NCBI RefSeq assembly: GCF_000230735.2 | Contig: NC_019962.1 | Span: 496,001-560,000, forward strand | Length of the DNA: 64,000 bases | Source of the DNA: Natrinema pellirubrum DSM 15624 | Lineage (GTDB): Archaea; Halobacteriota; Halobacteria; Halobacteriales; Natrialbaceae | Reading direction: 5' to 3' | Part shown: positions 48,600 to 57,806 of the stretch, in pieces | Position numbering within the stretch: position 1 is the first letter of the stretch | Layout: each line of letters starts with the position of its first letter | The notes under the pieces: generated by a model | What the model saw: the letters and a program-made list of their open reading frames with translations, nothing else | Databases searched by the model: none | Told to the model about the DNA's origin: nothing | Position numbers and translations under genes: made by a program

Positions 48600-50699
48600 T
48601 CAGAGTCCCCAGATGAGCGTAATACCGACGGTCGTGACGACCGCCAGCAACAACTGGAGCGGGCCGCCGACACGCAGGAAGTCGGTGAACTCGTAGCCGC
48701 CGGGCCCGTAGACCATCAGGTTCGTCTGGTAGCCGACCGGCGTCATGAACGACGTCGCGGAGGCAAACAGCACTGCGAGAAGAAACGAAAACGGCGCAGC
48801 GCCGAGACTCGTCGCCGCGTCGACCGCGATCGGGATCATCAGCACGACCGTCGCGACGGGCGTGATGACGTTCGCGAGCAGCCCCGTGACGACGGTAAAC
48901 AGCAGCAATACCGCCACGAGCGGCAGGTAGGTGGCCGCCGATACCAACCCGGTCGCGATGACCGCCGAACCGCCGGTGGCCTCGAGGGCGATCCCCAGCG
49001 GGATGACCCCCGCCAGCAGGAAGACGACGTTCCACGAGACGGCGTCGTAGGCGTCATCGATCGAGAGACAGCCGCTGACGACCATCAGGAAGACGCCGGC
49101 GAAGGCCGCGATCACGATCGAGAGCAGCCCCAGCGCGGCCGCGCCGATAACGCCGGCCATGATCCCGATCGCGATCGGCGTTTTCGGCGACAGCGGCGCG
49201 ACGTCCTCGAGGTCGGCGTCCGCCAGCCGATCGACGGCGTCGTCGACGACGAGCAGGTCGTTCGACGTGGTGAAGTGGTCGATCGCGTCGTCGGAAGTCT
49301 GGAGCAGGAGGAGGTCGCCGGGGGCGAGTCGGACGTCCGCGAGGTCCGTTCGGAGGAGGTCGCCGCCCCGGCGGACCGCCAGCACGGTCGTCCCGAAGAA
49401 CTCCCGGAGGGCCGTCTCGCCGAGGCGCTCGCCGGCGAACGCCGACGACTCGGGAACGACGGCCTTCGCGAGGACGTCCTCGCTCGGGGCCTCCTCGAAC
49501 GTCTCCTCGGTCACCGACTCCCGGGCCAGCTGGTGTACCCGCTGGGCCTCGACGAATCGGTTGATCGCCTGCAGGCTCCCGTGGACCGTGAGCAGGTCTC
49601 CCTCGCGGATCCGCTCGTCGGTCGCGGCCGCGACGAACGACTCGCCATCAGCGGGGATCGACGCCGCGTCCGCCTCGAGTTGCGTCCGGCCGTCGCCGGA
49701 GCGCTGGCCGGGGGTCGACGCCTCGGGTCCCGCCTCGAGGGTCGCCTCCCGATCGCCGTCGTACTCGAGGACGCGGTCCGCCGACGCGGTTTCGCCGTCA
49801 CTCCCGTCGCCCGCCCGGCGGAGCTGGAGAACGCGGACGTCCGCGTCCGCGCGTGCCTCGAGGTCGTCGACCGTCCGCCCGACCGGTGCCGAATCGGCCC
49901 GCACCCGGACCGTCGCGAGGTGGTCCTCGAGTTCGAACTCCTCGACGAGGTCGGCGTCGACCGGGATCCGTGCGGGCGTCAGCCACCGACCGACGGTCGC
50001 GAGGTATGCGAGCCCGACCAGTAGAATCACGACGCCGAGCGCGGAGAACTCGAACATGCCGATCGGCTCGCGGCCGAGCAGTTCGACGGCGAACTCGCTG
50101 GCCAGCAGGTTCGTCGACGTGCCGATCAGCGTCAGCGTGCCGCCCAGAATCGCCGCGTACGACAGCGGCAGGAGGAGCTTCGACGGGGAGATCCCGGTCT
50201 TCTCCGCGAGGTCGGTGATCATCGGGACGAAGATCGCCACGATCGGCGTGTTGTTGATAAAGCCCGCGAGCGGACCGGTCGTACAGATCGTCGCCAGCAG
50301 TGCCCGCTTCTCGCTGCCGTTCGTGATCGTCGCGAGATAGACGCCGAGACGTTGGACCACGCCCGTTCCCTGAATCGCCGCACTGAGCATGTACATGGCG
50401 ACGATCGTCACCGTCGCGGTGTTGGCGAACCCGGAGATGGCCGCTCTGGGACCGACGCCGGTCATCGGCTCGAGGGCCGCCAGCGAGACGATGATCCCGA
50501 TCGCGGTCACGTCGGTGGGGATCGCCTCGGTCACGAACAGGACGAGCGCGACGGCGATGAGGCCGAAGACGACCAGCGCACCGGTCGAGAGGTCCGCGGG
50601 GATCACGGTGCGATCAGCTCGCGTTCGCCCCGGGCCATCGCCCGTCTCTCGGTCGGAGTCGGCGCTTGCGTCGCGTTCATATCGTGTGAGATCGGACAA
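48600..50699 (-). CDS. SLC13/DASS-family permease with TrkA-C domains
   Basis: 699 residues: about eleven to twelve hydrophobic helices (TGALVVFGLIAVALVLFVTE, then GFANTATVTIVAMYMLSAAI and TICTTGPLAGFINNTPIVAI), a large cytosolic loop of about 220 residues containing two RCK/TrkA-C-like strands (EDHLATVRVRADSAPVGRTV and RLGETALREFFGTTVLAVRR), and then further helices ending VFLLAGVIPLGIALEATGGS. SLC13 proteins carry di- or tricarboxylates or sulfate with sodium. The TrkA-C insert may sense nucleotides. Coupling to cyclase and FAH genes suggests the substrate is an organic acid. Confidence 0.88.
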   Translation of the reverse strand: MSDLTRYERDASADSDRETGDGPGRTRADRTVIPADLSTGALVVFGLIAVALVLFVTEAIPTDVTAIGIIVSLAALEPMTGVGPRAAISGFANTATVTIVAMYMLSAAIQGTGVVQRLGVYLATITNGSEKRALLATICTTGPLAGFINNTPIVAIFVPMITDLAEKTGISPSKLLLPLSYAAILGGTLTLIGTSTNLLASEFAVELLGREPIGMFEFSALGVVILLVGLAYLATVGRWLTPARIPVDADLVEEFELEDHLATVRVRADSAPVGRTVDDLEARADADVRVLQLRRAGDGSDGETASADRVLEYDGDREATLEAGPEASTPGQRSGDGRTQLEADAASIPADGESFVAAATDERIREGDLLTVHGSLQAINRFVEAQRVHQLARESVTEETFEEAPSEDVLAKAVVPESSAFAGERLGETALREFFGTTVLAVRRGGDLLRTDLADVRLAPGDLLLLQTSDDAIDHFTTSNDLLVVDDAVDRLADADLEDVAPLSPKTPIAIGIMAGVIGAAALGLLSIVIAAFAGVFLMVVSGCLSIDDAYDAVSWNVVFLLAGVIPLGIALEATGGSAVIATGLVSAATYLPLVAVLLLFTVVTGLLANVITPVATVVLMIPIAVDAATSLGAAPFSFLLAVLFASATSFMTPVGYQTNLMVYGPGGYEFTDFLRVGGPLQLLLAVVTTVGITLIWGL

Positions 50700-50847
50700 C
50701 TCACAAAACTGTATCCGTTTATCGACTGTCAGTCACCGGTCCCGACCATCGTCGGCGTCGGTCGACGGCCGGGACGTTTCGAACGTGTCCGACGGCAGCG
50801 AGCGAATCTCGAGAACCTATTTACCGTCCGGCGTGAACGTCCCGAGC

Positions 50848-51939
50848 ATGTACGATTTCGTCGTCGTCGGCGTCGGCCCGCCGGGGGCGCGGTTCGCCCG
50901 CCGGGCCGCCGAGGAAGGCTACGACGTCCTCGCCCTCGAGCAGGGGACGATCGGCGAGCCGCTCGCCTGCTCGGGCCACGTGAGTACGGATGTCTGGGAG
51001 TTCACCGGCGAGGGGGCCCGCGAGGACCTCTTTCAGAACGAGATCTACGGCGCGCGCTTTCACGTCGGCGGACCCGGCAGCGACGCCTACCCCTTCTACA
51101 AGGACACCGTCGCGTCGAACGTCATCGACCGTGTCGGACTCGACCGCCACCTCGCCGAGTTGGCCCGCGAGGCGGGCGCAGACGTCCGCGAGAACCACAC
51201 CGTCACCGGCGTCACCGAACGCCGCGACCGGGTCGCGATCGTCGCCAGCGGCCCCGACGGCCGCCTCGAGGTCGAGGCGAAGATGGTCGCGGGCTGTGAC
51301 GGGCCGCGCTCGCGGGTGCGGGACGAACTCGGCCTCCCACAGCCCGGTGAGTTCCTCCACGGCGTCCTCGCCTTTTCGGAGGAGGACGATCACCAGGACT
51401 TCGTCGACGTCCATCTCACGCCGCCGACGTTCTTCGCGTGGCGCATTCCCCGCGGCGAGGCCGGCGTCGAGTACGGGCTGGCCGCCCCGCCGGGCGTGCA
51501 GGTCACCAAGCACTTCGAAGAGCTGATCGACGGCTACGAGATCGACGTCTCCCATCGTTGTTCGGGCGCGATTCCGGTCGGGCCGCCCGATCGGGTGACG
51601 TCCCGACGGGCGTTCCTCATCGGGGATGCGGCCGCCCAGACCAAGCCCTTCACCGGCGGCGGCATCCTCTATAGCATGACCAGCGCCGATCACGCCGCCC
51701 GCGAGATCGACCCCGACCGGCCGACCACGCTGGCGGCCTACGAACGGGCCTGGCGCGACGACTTGGCGCGCGAACAGCGACTCGGGCACTGGATCCGACG
51801 CGCATACTCGCTGCCCGAACCCGTCCAGCGGCTGGGACTGGGCGCGCTGTCGGGCGAGATCGGCGTCCACATGGACCGGCCGACCTCGCTGGTGTCGCCG
51901 ACTCACCTGAAAGCGATGCTCTCGCGGCTGCGCGGGTAG
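50848..51939 (+). CDS. Geranylgeranyl reductase-family FAD protein
   Basis: 363 residues. FAD-binding YDFVVVGVGPPGARFARRAA and EGYDVLALEQGTIGEPLACS (with the Cys of the PxxYxWxFP-type site nearby) begin the protein; MVAGCDGPRSRVRDELGLPQ is the second dinucleotide motif; and RAFLIGDAAAQTKPFTGGGI the third, binding FAD. Archaeal enzymes of this group saturate the geranylgeranyl chains of membrane ether lipids; others act on quinones or carotenoids. The start at 50848 (MYDFVVVG) was chosen because the longer upstream frame lies in the promoter region and antisense to the permease. Confidence 0.88.
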   Translation: MYDFVVVGVGPPGARFARRAAEEGYDVLALEQGTIGEPLACSGHVSTDVWEFTGEGAREDLFQNEIYGARFHVGGPGSDAYPFYKDTVASNVIDRVGLDRHLAELAREAGADVRENHTVTGVTERRDRVAIVASGPDGRLEVEAKMVAGCDGPRSRVRDELGLPQPGEFLHGVLAFSEEDDHQDFVDVHLTPPTFFAWRIPRGEAGVEYGLAAPPGVQVTKHFEELIDGYEIDVSHRCSGAIPVGPPDRVTSRRAFLIGDAAAQTKPFTGGGILYSMTSADHAAREIDPDRPTTLAAYERAWRDDLAREQRLGHWIRRAYSLPEPVQRLGLGALSGEIGVHMDRPTSLVSPTHLKAMLSRLRG

Positions 51940-52027
51940 GCGCTTCGCGGGCTCCACGCGGGAGGAAAGGCCGCCTCGAGTGCCGGAGCCGACAGACCGA
52001 AGGCGTCGGTCACGCAACGGGGGAGCG

Positions 52028-53464
52028 ATGACGGGCCAGCAGTGGCGGGCGGCCGCGATCGAGGTCGTCGCCGGACTCTTGGAGCGAGCCGGTATCATCG
52101 ACGGGGAGCGGTTTCGCCCGACGATGGAGTTGGCCTGGCCGCGGATCGTCACCGGCTTCGCGATCATGTCCAAGCAGACGGCCGACCTCGCGATGGTCGG
52201 GGCCGCCGTCGGGACGGCCGGCACGGCGGGGCTGGCCTTCGCGCTCGGCTACTGGCAGATCGTCACGCTGCTGGGACTCGGGGTCGCGGGCGGGACCGTC
52301 ACGCTCGTCTCGCAGAACTACGGCGGCGAGGCGACCGACCGCGCGTCGGTGGCGGTCAACCAGAGCGTCGTCCTCGCGACCGCGCTGGCGACCCCGATCG
52401 CGGTCCTGTTCCTCGCCGTCCCCGGCCCCCTAATCGCCCTGCTCGGCTCCGGGCCGGACGCGCTCGTCCACGGGCGGATCTACCTCGTCTACGTCGCGCC
52501 CGCGGTGGTCTTCGAACTGCTGAACCTGATCGCCAGCCGGACCTATACCGGCGTCGGCGACACGTTCACCGAGATGGTCGCCCGTGCCGGCGGCGCGGTC
52601 CTCAACGTCGTCCTCAGTGGGCTGTTGATCTTCGGCTTCGGCCTCGGTGCCGCGGGCGCGGCCATCGGGACGACCCTCGCCAGCGGGTTCGTGACGGTCG
52701 TCCTCACGTGGGGGATGCTCGGGCGCTCCTACGGCCGGCTCGGGATGGAGCCAAGCCCCGTCCCGATCACCCGATCCGGGCCGTGGTTCGAGCCGACGCT
52801 GTTGCGCCAACTGATCGAGATTTCCCTGCCGGAGATCGGCCGCCGACTCGCGCAGGGGGCGGTCGTCTTCCCGCTGTTGTGGATCGCCGCCTCCTTCGGC
52901 CCGGTCGTCGTGACGGCGCTCGAGGTCGGCCGGCGGGTGCGGGCCCTGATCAACAGCGTCAACTGGGGGCTGTCGCTGGCCGCGAGTTCGCTCGTCGGCC
53001 AACACCTCGGTGCGGGCGAGGAAGCGGAGGCGGGGGCCTATGGCGCGGCGATCATCCGGCTCTCGACGGTGATCTACGCCGTCGCGGGGGCGCTGGTCGT
53101 GGTCTTCGCGCGGCCGATCGCGGGGCTGTTCGTGAGCGATCCCGCAGCAGTCACCCAGGCCGCGGTCTTCGTCGCCGTCGGCGCGGTCAGTTCGGTCGGC
53201 TACGGGCTCGACGGAGCGGCTGCCGGGGCCTTGCTCGGTGCCGGCGACACCCGCTGGCCGTTCGTCGCCTCGCTGCTTGGCCGGTACGCCTTCGCGCTCC
53301 CCGCGGCCGCGCTCGGACTCGTCACGCCGCTTGCCGTCGGCGGGCTCTACCTCGCACTCTTCCTCGAGACGAGCGTCCCCGGCGGAATCAACTACTGGCT
53401 GTTCCGTAGCGGGCGCTGGAAGGCGGTGAGCCGGCGGTACCGGCCGTCGTCGGAGCCCGGCTGA
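52028..53464 (+). CDS. MATE-family efflux transporter
   Basis: 478 residues with about twelve hydrophobic helices in two similar bundles: MELAWPRIVTGFAIMSKQTA, LAFALGYWQIVTLLGLGVAG, TVTLVSQNYGGEATDRASVA (family GxxxLxxQxxGA), then the second bundle LIEISLPEIGRRLAQGAVVF and SLAASSLVGQHLGAGEEAEA (Q-x-x-G-A again). MATE pumps expel cationic compounds with sodium or proton exchange. The ATG at 52028 is taken; an earlier in-frame ATG (51980) adds an Arg-rich head. It follows the reductase by about 90 bases on the same strand. Confidence 0.9.
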   Translation: MTGQQWRAAAIEVVAGLLERAGIIDGERFRPTMELAWPRIVTGFAIMSKQTADLAMVGAAVGTAGTAGLAFALGYWQIVTLLGLGVAGGTVTLVSQNYGGEATDRASVAVNQSVVLATALATPIAVLFLAVPGPLIALLGSGPDALVHGRIYLVYVAPAVVFELLNLIASRTYTGVGDTFTEMVARAGGAVLNVVLSGLLIFGFGLGAAGAAIGTTLASGFVTVVLTWGMLGRSYGRLGMEPSPVPITRSGPWFEPTLLRQLIEISLPEIGRRLAQGAVVFPLLWIAASFGPVVVTALEVGRRVRALINSVNWGLSLAASSLVGQHLGAGEEAEAGAYGAAIIRLSTVIYAVAGALVVVFARPIAGLFVSDPAAVTQAAVFVAVGAVSSVGYGLDGAAAGALLGAGDTRWPFVASLLGRYAFALPAAALGLVTPLAVGGLYLALFLETSVPGGINYWLFRSGRWKAVSRRYRPSSEPG

Positions 53465-53637
53465 CGGCGAGCGTCGACGCGAACCCGCCGCGGGAATCGA
53501 ACCGACGCGGTCGAGCGTGACCCGGGAAGACGACGAGATCCCCGATCGGCTGTCGAGTCGCCTTATACGGTTTCCGTCGTCGCCAGTGGGGCCGCAGGAC
53601 GGTCGCGATCCCACCGGGATCGGGACAGCAGCCCGTA

Positions 53638-54996
53638 TCAGCGATCGTTCGCGGTCCGCAACGCCGTGTCCCCGTCCCCGTCCCCGTCCCCGTTTCCATC
53701 CTCACCCCGCTCCTCGGCGACGACGTACTGGACTTCGACGACCAGCGACCCATCGCTGTGGGGCCTGATCGCCTCGTAGAGTCGATCGGCGAGGCCCGAT
53801 TCCGGGCCGGGTTCGCGCTCGGAGACCGTCACGACGACCCGGTCGACCGACTGAATCGGGTAGTCACCGTCGAGTTCGACTACGACATCGTCGCTCTCGA
53901 GCCCGTCGTAGCGGGGCTGTGCGAGGACGGCGTCGACCTCGTCCTCGGCAGCGGACTCAAGTTCCGTCGTGTGAAAGTCAAGCAGCGTGACGCTTGCCAG
54001 CGGCGCGGCGAGTACCAACAGTCCGACCCCGAAGATCACTGCATACGTGTAGGTCGGTGTCCGCGTCGGCGACACTTCGAACAGTCCCTGCGGACGGTAG
54101 CCGGCGATCCACAGCGTCGCCAGCGCGGCGAGATTGATCGACAGGAGGTTGACGACCACGAGGGCGGCGGCTCCGGTCGCCGCGCCGGACATCCCCCAGG
54201 CAACCGTGATCCCGACCGCGGCCGACGGCGGGATCAGCGCCGCGGCGATCATCACGCCGACGATGGCCTCCGAAAAGCCCCGCGTGAGACTCAGGATGCC
54301 GGCGATCCCCGCTCCCAGCGCGACCGCCAGCGAGAACAGGTTCGGTGCGACCCGCTCCTCGAGTTCGGTGGCGACGACGATGTCGACCCCGGCGGGCTCG
54401 AGGCCAGCCAGCCGAGCCAGCATCGCGAGGGCGATCGAGGCGACGACGACCATCGTTACGCCGGCGATCTGATAGGTGAAGCCAGTCCGTTTGAGCCGGC
54501 CGTCGCCGGTCACGATGCCGACGTTGGCGGCCAGCGCGGGCCCCAGAAGCGGCGCGATGACCATCGCCCCGATCACGACCGCCGGCGAATCGGCCAGCAG
54601 CCCCGCGGTGGCGACGACCGCGCTGATCAGTAGCATGACCGTATAGATCGCGAAGGGCGGCGTGAGTTCGTCCGCCTTCGTCCGGAGTACCTGCCGCGAG
54701 GTACGCGAGCCCGTCTGACCGCCGCGGCTGTATCGCTCGCGAAGCGTCGCGAACTCCTCGGAGACGACCGTTTCGGCGTTGATCACGACGACGCTGACCT
54801 CGTCGCCGATGCCGGCCCGCTCGAGCCGATCGAGCAGCGGTTCGACGGCCTGGGTCGGGACCGGAAACCGAACGACGGCCGCCTCCCCTCGGCCGCTGGT
54901 CTCGTCGCTGACGACGTAGTCGAACCCCTCGTCCTCGAGGACGTCGAGAACGGCCCGTCGCTTCCCCTCGGGGACCGTGATCTCGAGATAGCGCAT
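53638..54996 (-). CDS. DUF389 family membrane protein (TIGR00341 type)
   Basis: 452 residues. The first 100 form a soluble ACT-like domain beginning MRYLEITVPEGKRRAVLDVL, then several helices of the DUF389 core: FAIYTVMLLISAVVATAGLL, SPAVVIGAMVIAPLLGPALA, VSIALAMLARLAG and AIVGVMIAAALIPPSAAVGI. Function unknown. Its tail is a Gly-Asp repeat encoded by a perfect 6-bp tandem array at 53668-53693, which can change length without breaking the frame. Confidence 0.88.
   Translation of the reverse strand: MRYLEITVPEGKRRAVLDVLEDEGFDYVVSDETSGRGEAAVVRFPVPTQAVEPLLDRLERAGIGDEVSVVVINAETVVSEEFATLRERYSRGGQTGSRTSRQVLRTKADELTPPFAIYTVMLLISAVVATAGLLADSPAVVIGAMVIAPLLGPALAANVGIVTGDGRLKRTGFTYQIAGVTMVVVASIALAMLARLAGLEPAGVDIVVATELEERVAPNLFSLAVALGAGIAGILSLTRGFSEAIVGVMIAAALIPPSAAVGITVAWGMSGAATGAAALVVVNLLSINLAALATLWIAGYRPQGLFEVSPTRTPTYTYAVIFGVGLLVLAAPLASVTLLDFHTTELESAAEDEVDAVLAQPRYDGLESDDVVVELDGDYPIQSVDRVVVTVSEREPGPESGLADRLYEAIRPHSDGSLVVEVQYVVAEERGEDGNGDGDGDGDTALRTANDR
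53668..53693. repeat. GTCCCC hexamer tandem array in the DUF389 tail
   Basis: Four to five copies of the 6-bp unit GTCCCC, coding for a Gly-Asp tail on the minus strand. Unit length is a multiple of three, so slippage would add or remove two residues at a time without a frameshift. Confidence 0.85.
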
Positions 54997-55164
54997 ACTG
55001 TGGCCACACTGGTGTCGTGGATAGTATTCGGGTCGGCAGTGGACGGGTTCGATTCCCGCAGGCATCTCAGTTCGAACTGACACCCGATCGGAAGAGTACA
55101 ATCTAAACCAGAAGAATACGGATGGCCTCGAAGTAATTATTTCCTTCGATTAGTGTGATCTAGT

Positions 55165-55587
55165 ATGGAACGAAGAGAACTATTGGCGATATCCGGGACG
55201 ATGTTGCTTAGCGGGTGCGGTGTGTTCGACTCGAGGGTCCGACTCGGCGGGGTTCGCCTCGAAAACTTCGATGCGAAATCGAGAGAGGTCGACATCCGCA
55301 TCAAGAAGGACGGCAATATCGTCTACGACGAGACGGTTTCGATCGACTCGCCCTCGGACACCGTCTCGACTCGGATTATCGATTGTCCATGGGATACTGA
55401 CGCAAAGAGTGCGTATTCCGTGTCCGCGAAAGTGTTCGACCGAGCGGAGTGGACCGAACTCGCGCTGGACAAGGAAGGTGGTGCCTGCCAGTGGGTTTCG
55501 GTTCAGTGTGAGAACGATGGAATTCATTTGGACTCCAGAAACTGTAACGACTATCCTGAGACGCCGTGTGATCTACCCGCTCGTTGA
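55165..55587 (+). CDS. Tat-type lipoprotein, hypothetical
   Basis: 140 residues. MERRELLAISGTMLLSGCGV has the twin arginine and a lipobox (LSGC), so the protein is exported folded and lipid-anchored on the outside. The mature part is a small beta-rich domain (VRLENFDAKSREVDIRIKKD, then NIVYDETVSIDSPSDTVSTR) with four cysteines at the end that may pair. I do not recognise the family. TATA-like TAATTATT near 55132 lies about 30 bases upstream within an imperfect hairpin (TCGAAG..CTTCGA). Confidence 0.75.
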   Translation: MERRELLAISGTMLLSGCGVFDSRVRLGGVRLENFDAKSREVDIRIKKDGNIVYDETVSIDSPSDTVSTRIIDCPWDTDAKSAYSVSAKVFDRAEWTELALDKEGGACQWVSVQCENDGIHLDSRNCNDYPETPCDLPAR

Positions 55588-55726
55588 GCCCGATGCAGGG
55601 GTCACAGACAGCAGTCTGTGTGACCAGCGTATCCGTTCACCGAATACCGGGGCTATCGATATCGTTACGTTCCCCTAGTCGCAATCGGGTTGCGGCCCGC
55701 ACCCGCACGGGAGCGTGCAGTGCCCC

Positions 55727-56134
55727 CTACTCGTCCGTCCCGACGATCCCGCAGGCGATCGCTTCGGGCTCGAGCAGATCCTCGCCGTCGACGGCGTCGG
55801 GATGGACGACGAGGATGGTGTCGTCGGGCAACTCGCCCTCGACGCGCACGCCACAGCCTAGGACTGACTCGAGGTCGCCGACGTCGTCGATCCCGGACTC
55901 GCGGTCGATACACAGGTCGGCGTTGGCCCGCGAGCAGACGACTACGAGCGCCCCTGGCTCGAGGTGTTCGCTCTCGGCGGCCTCGAGTAGGGTCTCGAGC
56001 GTGTCGGCGCGGACGGCCTCGAGCGAGCGGACGGTCACGCGATCGGTATCGGTGTCTGGCGCTCGCTGGGACTGGGTGCGGACGCGGGCGGCCAGTTCCG
56101 CGAAGTCGGTCGTGGCGTCGAGATCGGTGGTCAT
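55727..56134 (-). CDS. Conserved haloarchaeal hypothetical protein
   Basis: 135 residues, acidic and soluble. It begins MTTDLDATTDFAELAARVRT and then RVTVRSLEAVRADTLETLLE; the middle SEHLEPGALVVVCSRANADL and the end EGELPDDTILVVHPDAVDGE show alternating strands and helices, a small Rossmann-like fold. Cys residues (CSRAN, CIDRES, GCGVR, ACGIV) might bind metal. The family is not recognised. It is transcribed away from the Bat-like regulator. Confidence 0.6.
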   Translation of the reverse strand: MTTDLDATTDFAELAARVRTQSQRAPDTDTDRVTVRSLEAVRADTLETLLEAAESEHLEPGALVVVCSRANADLCIDRESGIDDVGDLESVLGCGVRVEGELPDDTILVVHPDAVDGEDLLEPEAIACGIVGTDE

Positions 56135-56301
56135 GGGCGGTCGTCGTCGGGCGGTGGCCTTGAGAACCCGGCCGGCCAGTTCCGGCCCTCGAGGGTCGCC
56201 GCGAGGGGATTCGTCCGCGACGGAAACGGCGGTATCAGCCAGCGCGACAGTCAGGTTCGTCGCGACAGCGGTTTTTAGGCACCGACGGTGTACGACGCTC
56301 G

Positions 56302-56961
56302 ATGTCGACGATAGCCGATCTCCGGCTGCCGGCCGCGGAAACGGCGCTTGCCACCGCCTTCGAGCGCGCGCCGGCGGCCACGTTCGAACTCGAGTCCTCG
56401 GTATCGAAGACCCGCCCCTCGCTGTGGGTGGCCGACGTGGATCGCGAGACGGTCGACGCCGCCTTCGACGCGGACCCGTCGGTCGCGGCCGCCGAACTGC
56501 TCGTCGAAACCGATTCCCGGCTCCTGTACGACGTGACGTTCGCCGACGACGCGGGGACGACCCGCCTCTGGGAGGATCTGCTAGTGGATGGCGGTTCCCT
56601 GCTCGAGGCCCGGGCCAGCGACGGCTGGTGGCAGGTGACGGTCCGCTACCGGGACCGCGAGACGCTCTGTGAGGCCTACGAGCGGCTGCTCGATCGGGGA
56701 ATCAACGTCGAACTCCGGCGCGTGACCGACGTGACCGATACCGGCGGCCACGCGACGCGACTCACGCCCGAACAACAGGAGGCCTTAGAGGCCGCGCTCG
56801 AGTACGGCTACTTCGAGATCCCGCGCGGGGTGTCGATGGAGGAGTTGGCCGACGAGCTAGGGATCTCGCATCAGGCGCTCTCCGAGCGGTTCCGCCGGGC
56901 CTACGAGACGCTGGTCGACGCCGAACTCCAGCCGGCCGGCGAGGGGTCGCGGTTCGATTGA
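56302..56961 (+). CDS. HTH-10 (bacterio-opsin activator-like) transcription regulator
   Basis: 219 residues. The N-terminal 150 form the beta-rich sensor/PAS-associated region of Bat-type regulators (AAETALATAFERAPAATFEL, ASDGWWQVTVRYRDRETLCE, AYERLLDRGINVELRRVTDV). The C-terminal HTH-10 is clear: RLTPEQQEALEAALEYGYFE, then IPRGVSMEELADELGISHQA and LSERFRRAYETLVDAELQ. Haloarchaeal Bat relatives activate genes in response to oxygen or light and others act on metabolism. The target is not known; the divergent small gene is one candidate. Confidence 0.9.
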   Translation: MSTIADLRLPAAETALATAFERAPAATFELESSVSKTRPSLWVADVDRETVDAAFDADPSVAAAELLVETDSRLLYDVTFADDAGTTRLWEDLLVDGGSLLEARASDGWWQVTVRYRDRETLCEAYERLLDRGINVELRRVTDVTDTGGHATRLTPEQQEALEAALEYGYFEIPRGVSMEELADELGISHQALSERFRRAYETLVDAELQPAGEGSRFD

Positions 56962-57032
56962 CCGCCGACCCCGCCGCCCTCAGGGACGAACGCGGCACAA
57001 TCGTTATTTGACTGGCTTGCGTTCGGCTCCAC

Positions 57033-57314
57033 ATGGCTGATCTGCTTTCCGACGACGAGATCGAGGCGGAACTCCCCGACGGCTGGGACCGCGAGGGGGA
57101 CGAGATCGTTCGGATCTACGAGTTCGACGACTACCTCCGCGGGGTCAACTTCGCCCAGATGGTCGGTGAGATCGCCGAGGCCCAGTTCCACCACCCCGAA
57201 ATCATCATCCGCTACGCCGAACTCGAGATCCGATTGACCTCCCACGAGGAAGGCGGCATCACCGGGGACGACATCGAGATGGCGGAACTGATTGAGGCCG
57301 AACGCGGGGACTGA
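57033..57314 (+). CDS. Pterin-4a-carbinolamine dehydratase
   Basis: 93 residues, the size of PCD/DCoH. The reaction dehydrates 4a-hydroxytetrahydropterin and recycles the pterin cofactor. The family pattern is complete: LPDGWDREGDEIVRIYEFDD, then FAQMVGEIAEAQFHHPEIII (HHPE active site) and LEIRLTSHEEGGITGDDIEM. Only seven bases separate its stop from the GTG of the LWR-salt gene, so the two are co-translated from one message. Confidence 0.93.
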   Translation: MADLLSDDEIEAELPDGWDREGDEIVRIYEFDDYLRGVNFAQMVGEIAEAQFHHPEIIIRYAELEIRLTSHEEGGITGDDIEMAELIEAERGD

Positions 57315-57321
57315 ACCGGCC

Positions 57322-57714
57322 GTGGACGCCCGCTACGTCTTCCGCGTTCGCGTCCGCATAGAGCCCGCTCGGGCGGCCGTCTCGCTCGAGCCCGACAGCG
57401 CCGAGACGACGGTGACGCTCTATCGGGATGCACCCAAACCGGGGACGGAGGGGTGGCTGTTCTTCCGGAACACGCTCTGGCGCGGCGCGGTCGGCGACGA
57501 CGACTACGCCCGCCGGCTCGCCGCGGAGTGGCTGGGCGTTCCCGAACGGACCGTCGACGCCGTCGACTTCCGCGAACTCCAGACCGACGAGGCGTACCTC
57601 GACGCGCTAAAGGAAGCGATCGCGGCCGATCTCGAGGCGTTCAAGGCCGACGACGTCGACGACGCGCTCTCGAAGTATCTGGGCTCGAGCATCCGCGTGA
57701 CCGATGGCGACTGA
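57322..57714 (+). CDS. LWR-salt protein
   Basis: 130 residues from the GTG at 57322. The sequence DARYVFRVRVRIEPARAAVS, then FFRNTLWRGAVGDDDYARRL with the name-giving LWR and ERTVDAVDFRELQTDEAYLD fits the haloarchaeal 'LWR-salt' family, a small conserved family of unknown function. Earlier TTG (57292) would overlap the pterin enzyme and is not favoured. Being placed seven bases after the dehydratase suggests a role linked to pterin metabolism, which is inference. Confidence 0.82.
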   Translation: MDARYVFRVRVRIEPARAAVSLEPDSAETTVTLYRDAPKPGTEGWLFFRNTLWRGAVGDDDYARRLAAEWLGVPERTVDAVDFRELQTDEAYLDALKEAIAADLEAFKADDVDDALSKYLGSSIRVTDGD

Positions 57715-57769
57715 CAGTCGATGGCGATGATCGCGTCACGGGAACGGGGTCTCGGGACCCGCAGATAAT

Positions 57770-57806
57770 GGGTGTTGGTAACACCCTTCGCCTATCTTTA
57801 TATACT
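57770..57806 (+). promoter_or_regulatory. Palindromic operator next to a TATA box
   Basis: GGGTGTTGGTAACACCC (57770-57786) is a perfect inverted repeat with a 3-base centre. TCTTTATATACT (57795-57806) directly follows. The layout, with the palindrome about 10 bases upstream of the TATA box, suits a regulator site at the BRE or just ahead of it. The message would start near 57830, giving a long leader before the ATG at 58009, or before an upstream in-frame codon. Confidence 0.45.
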
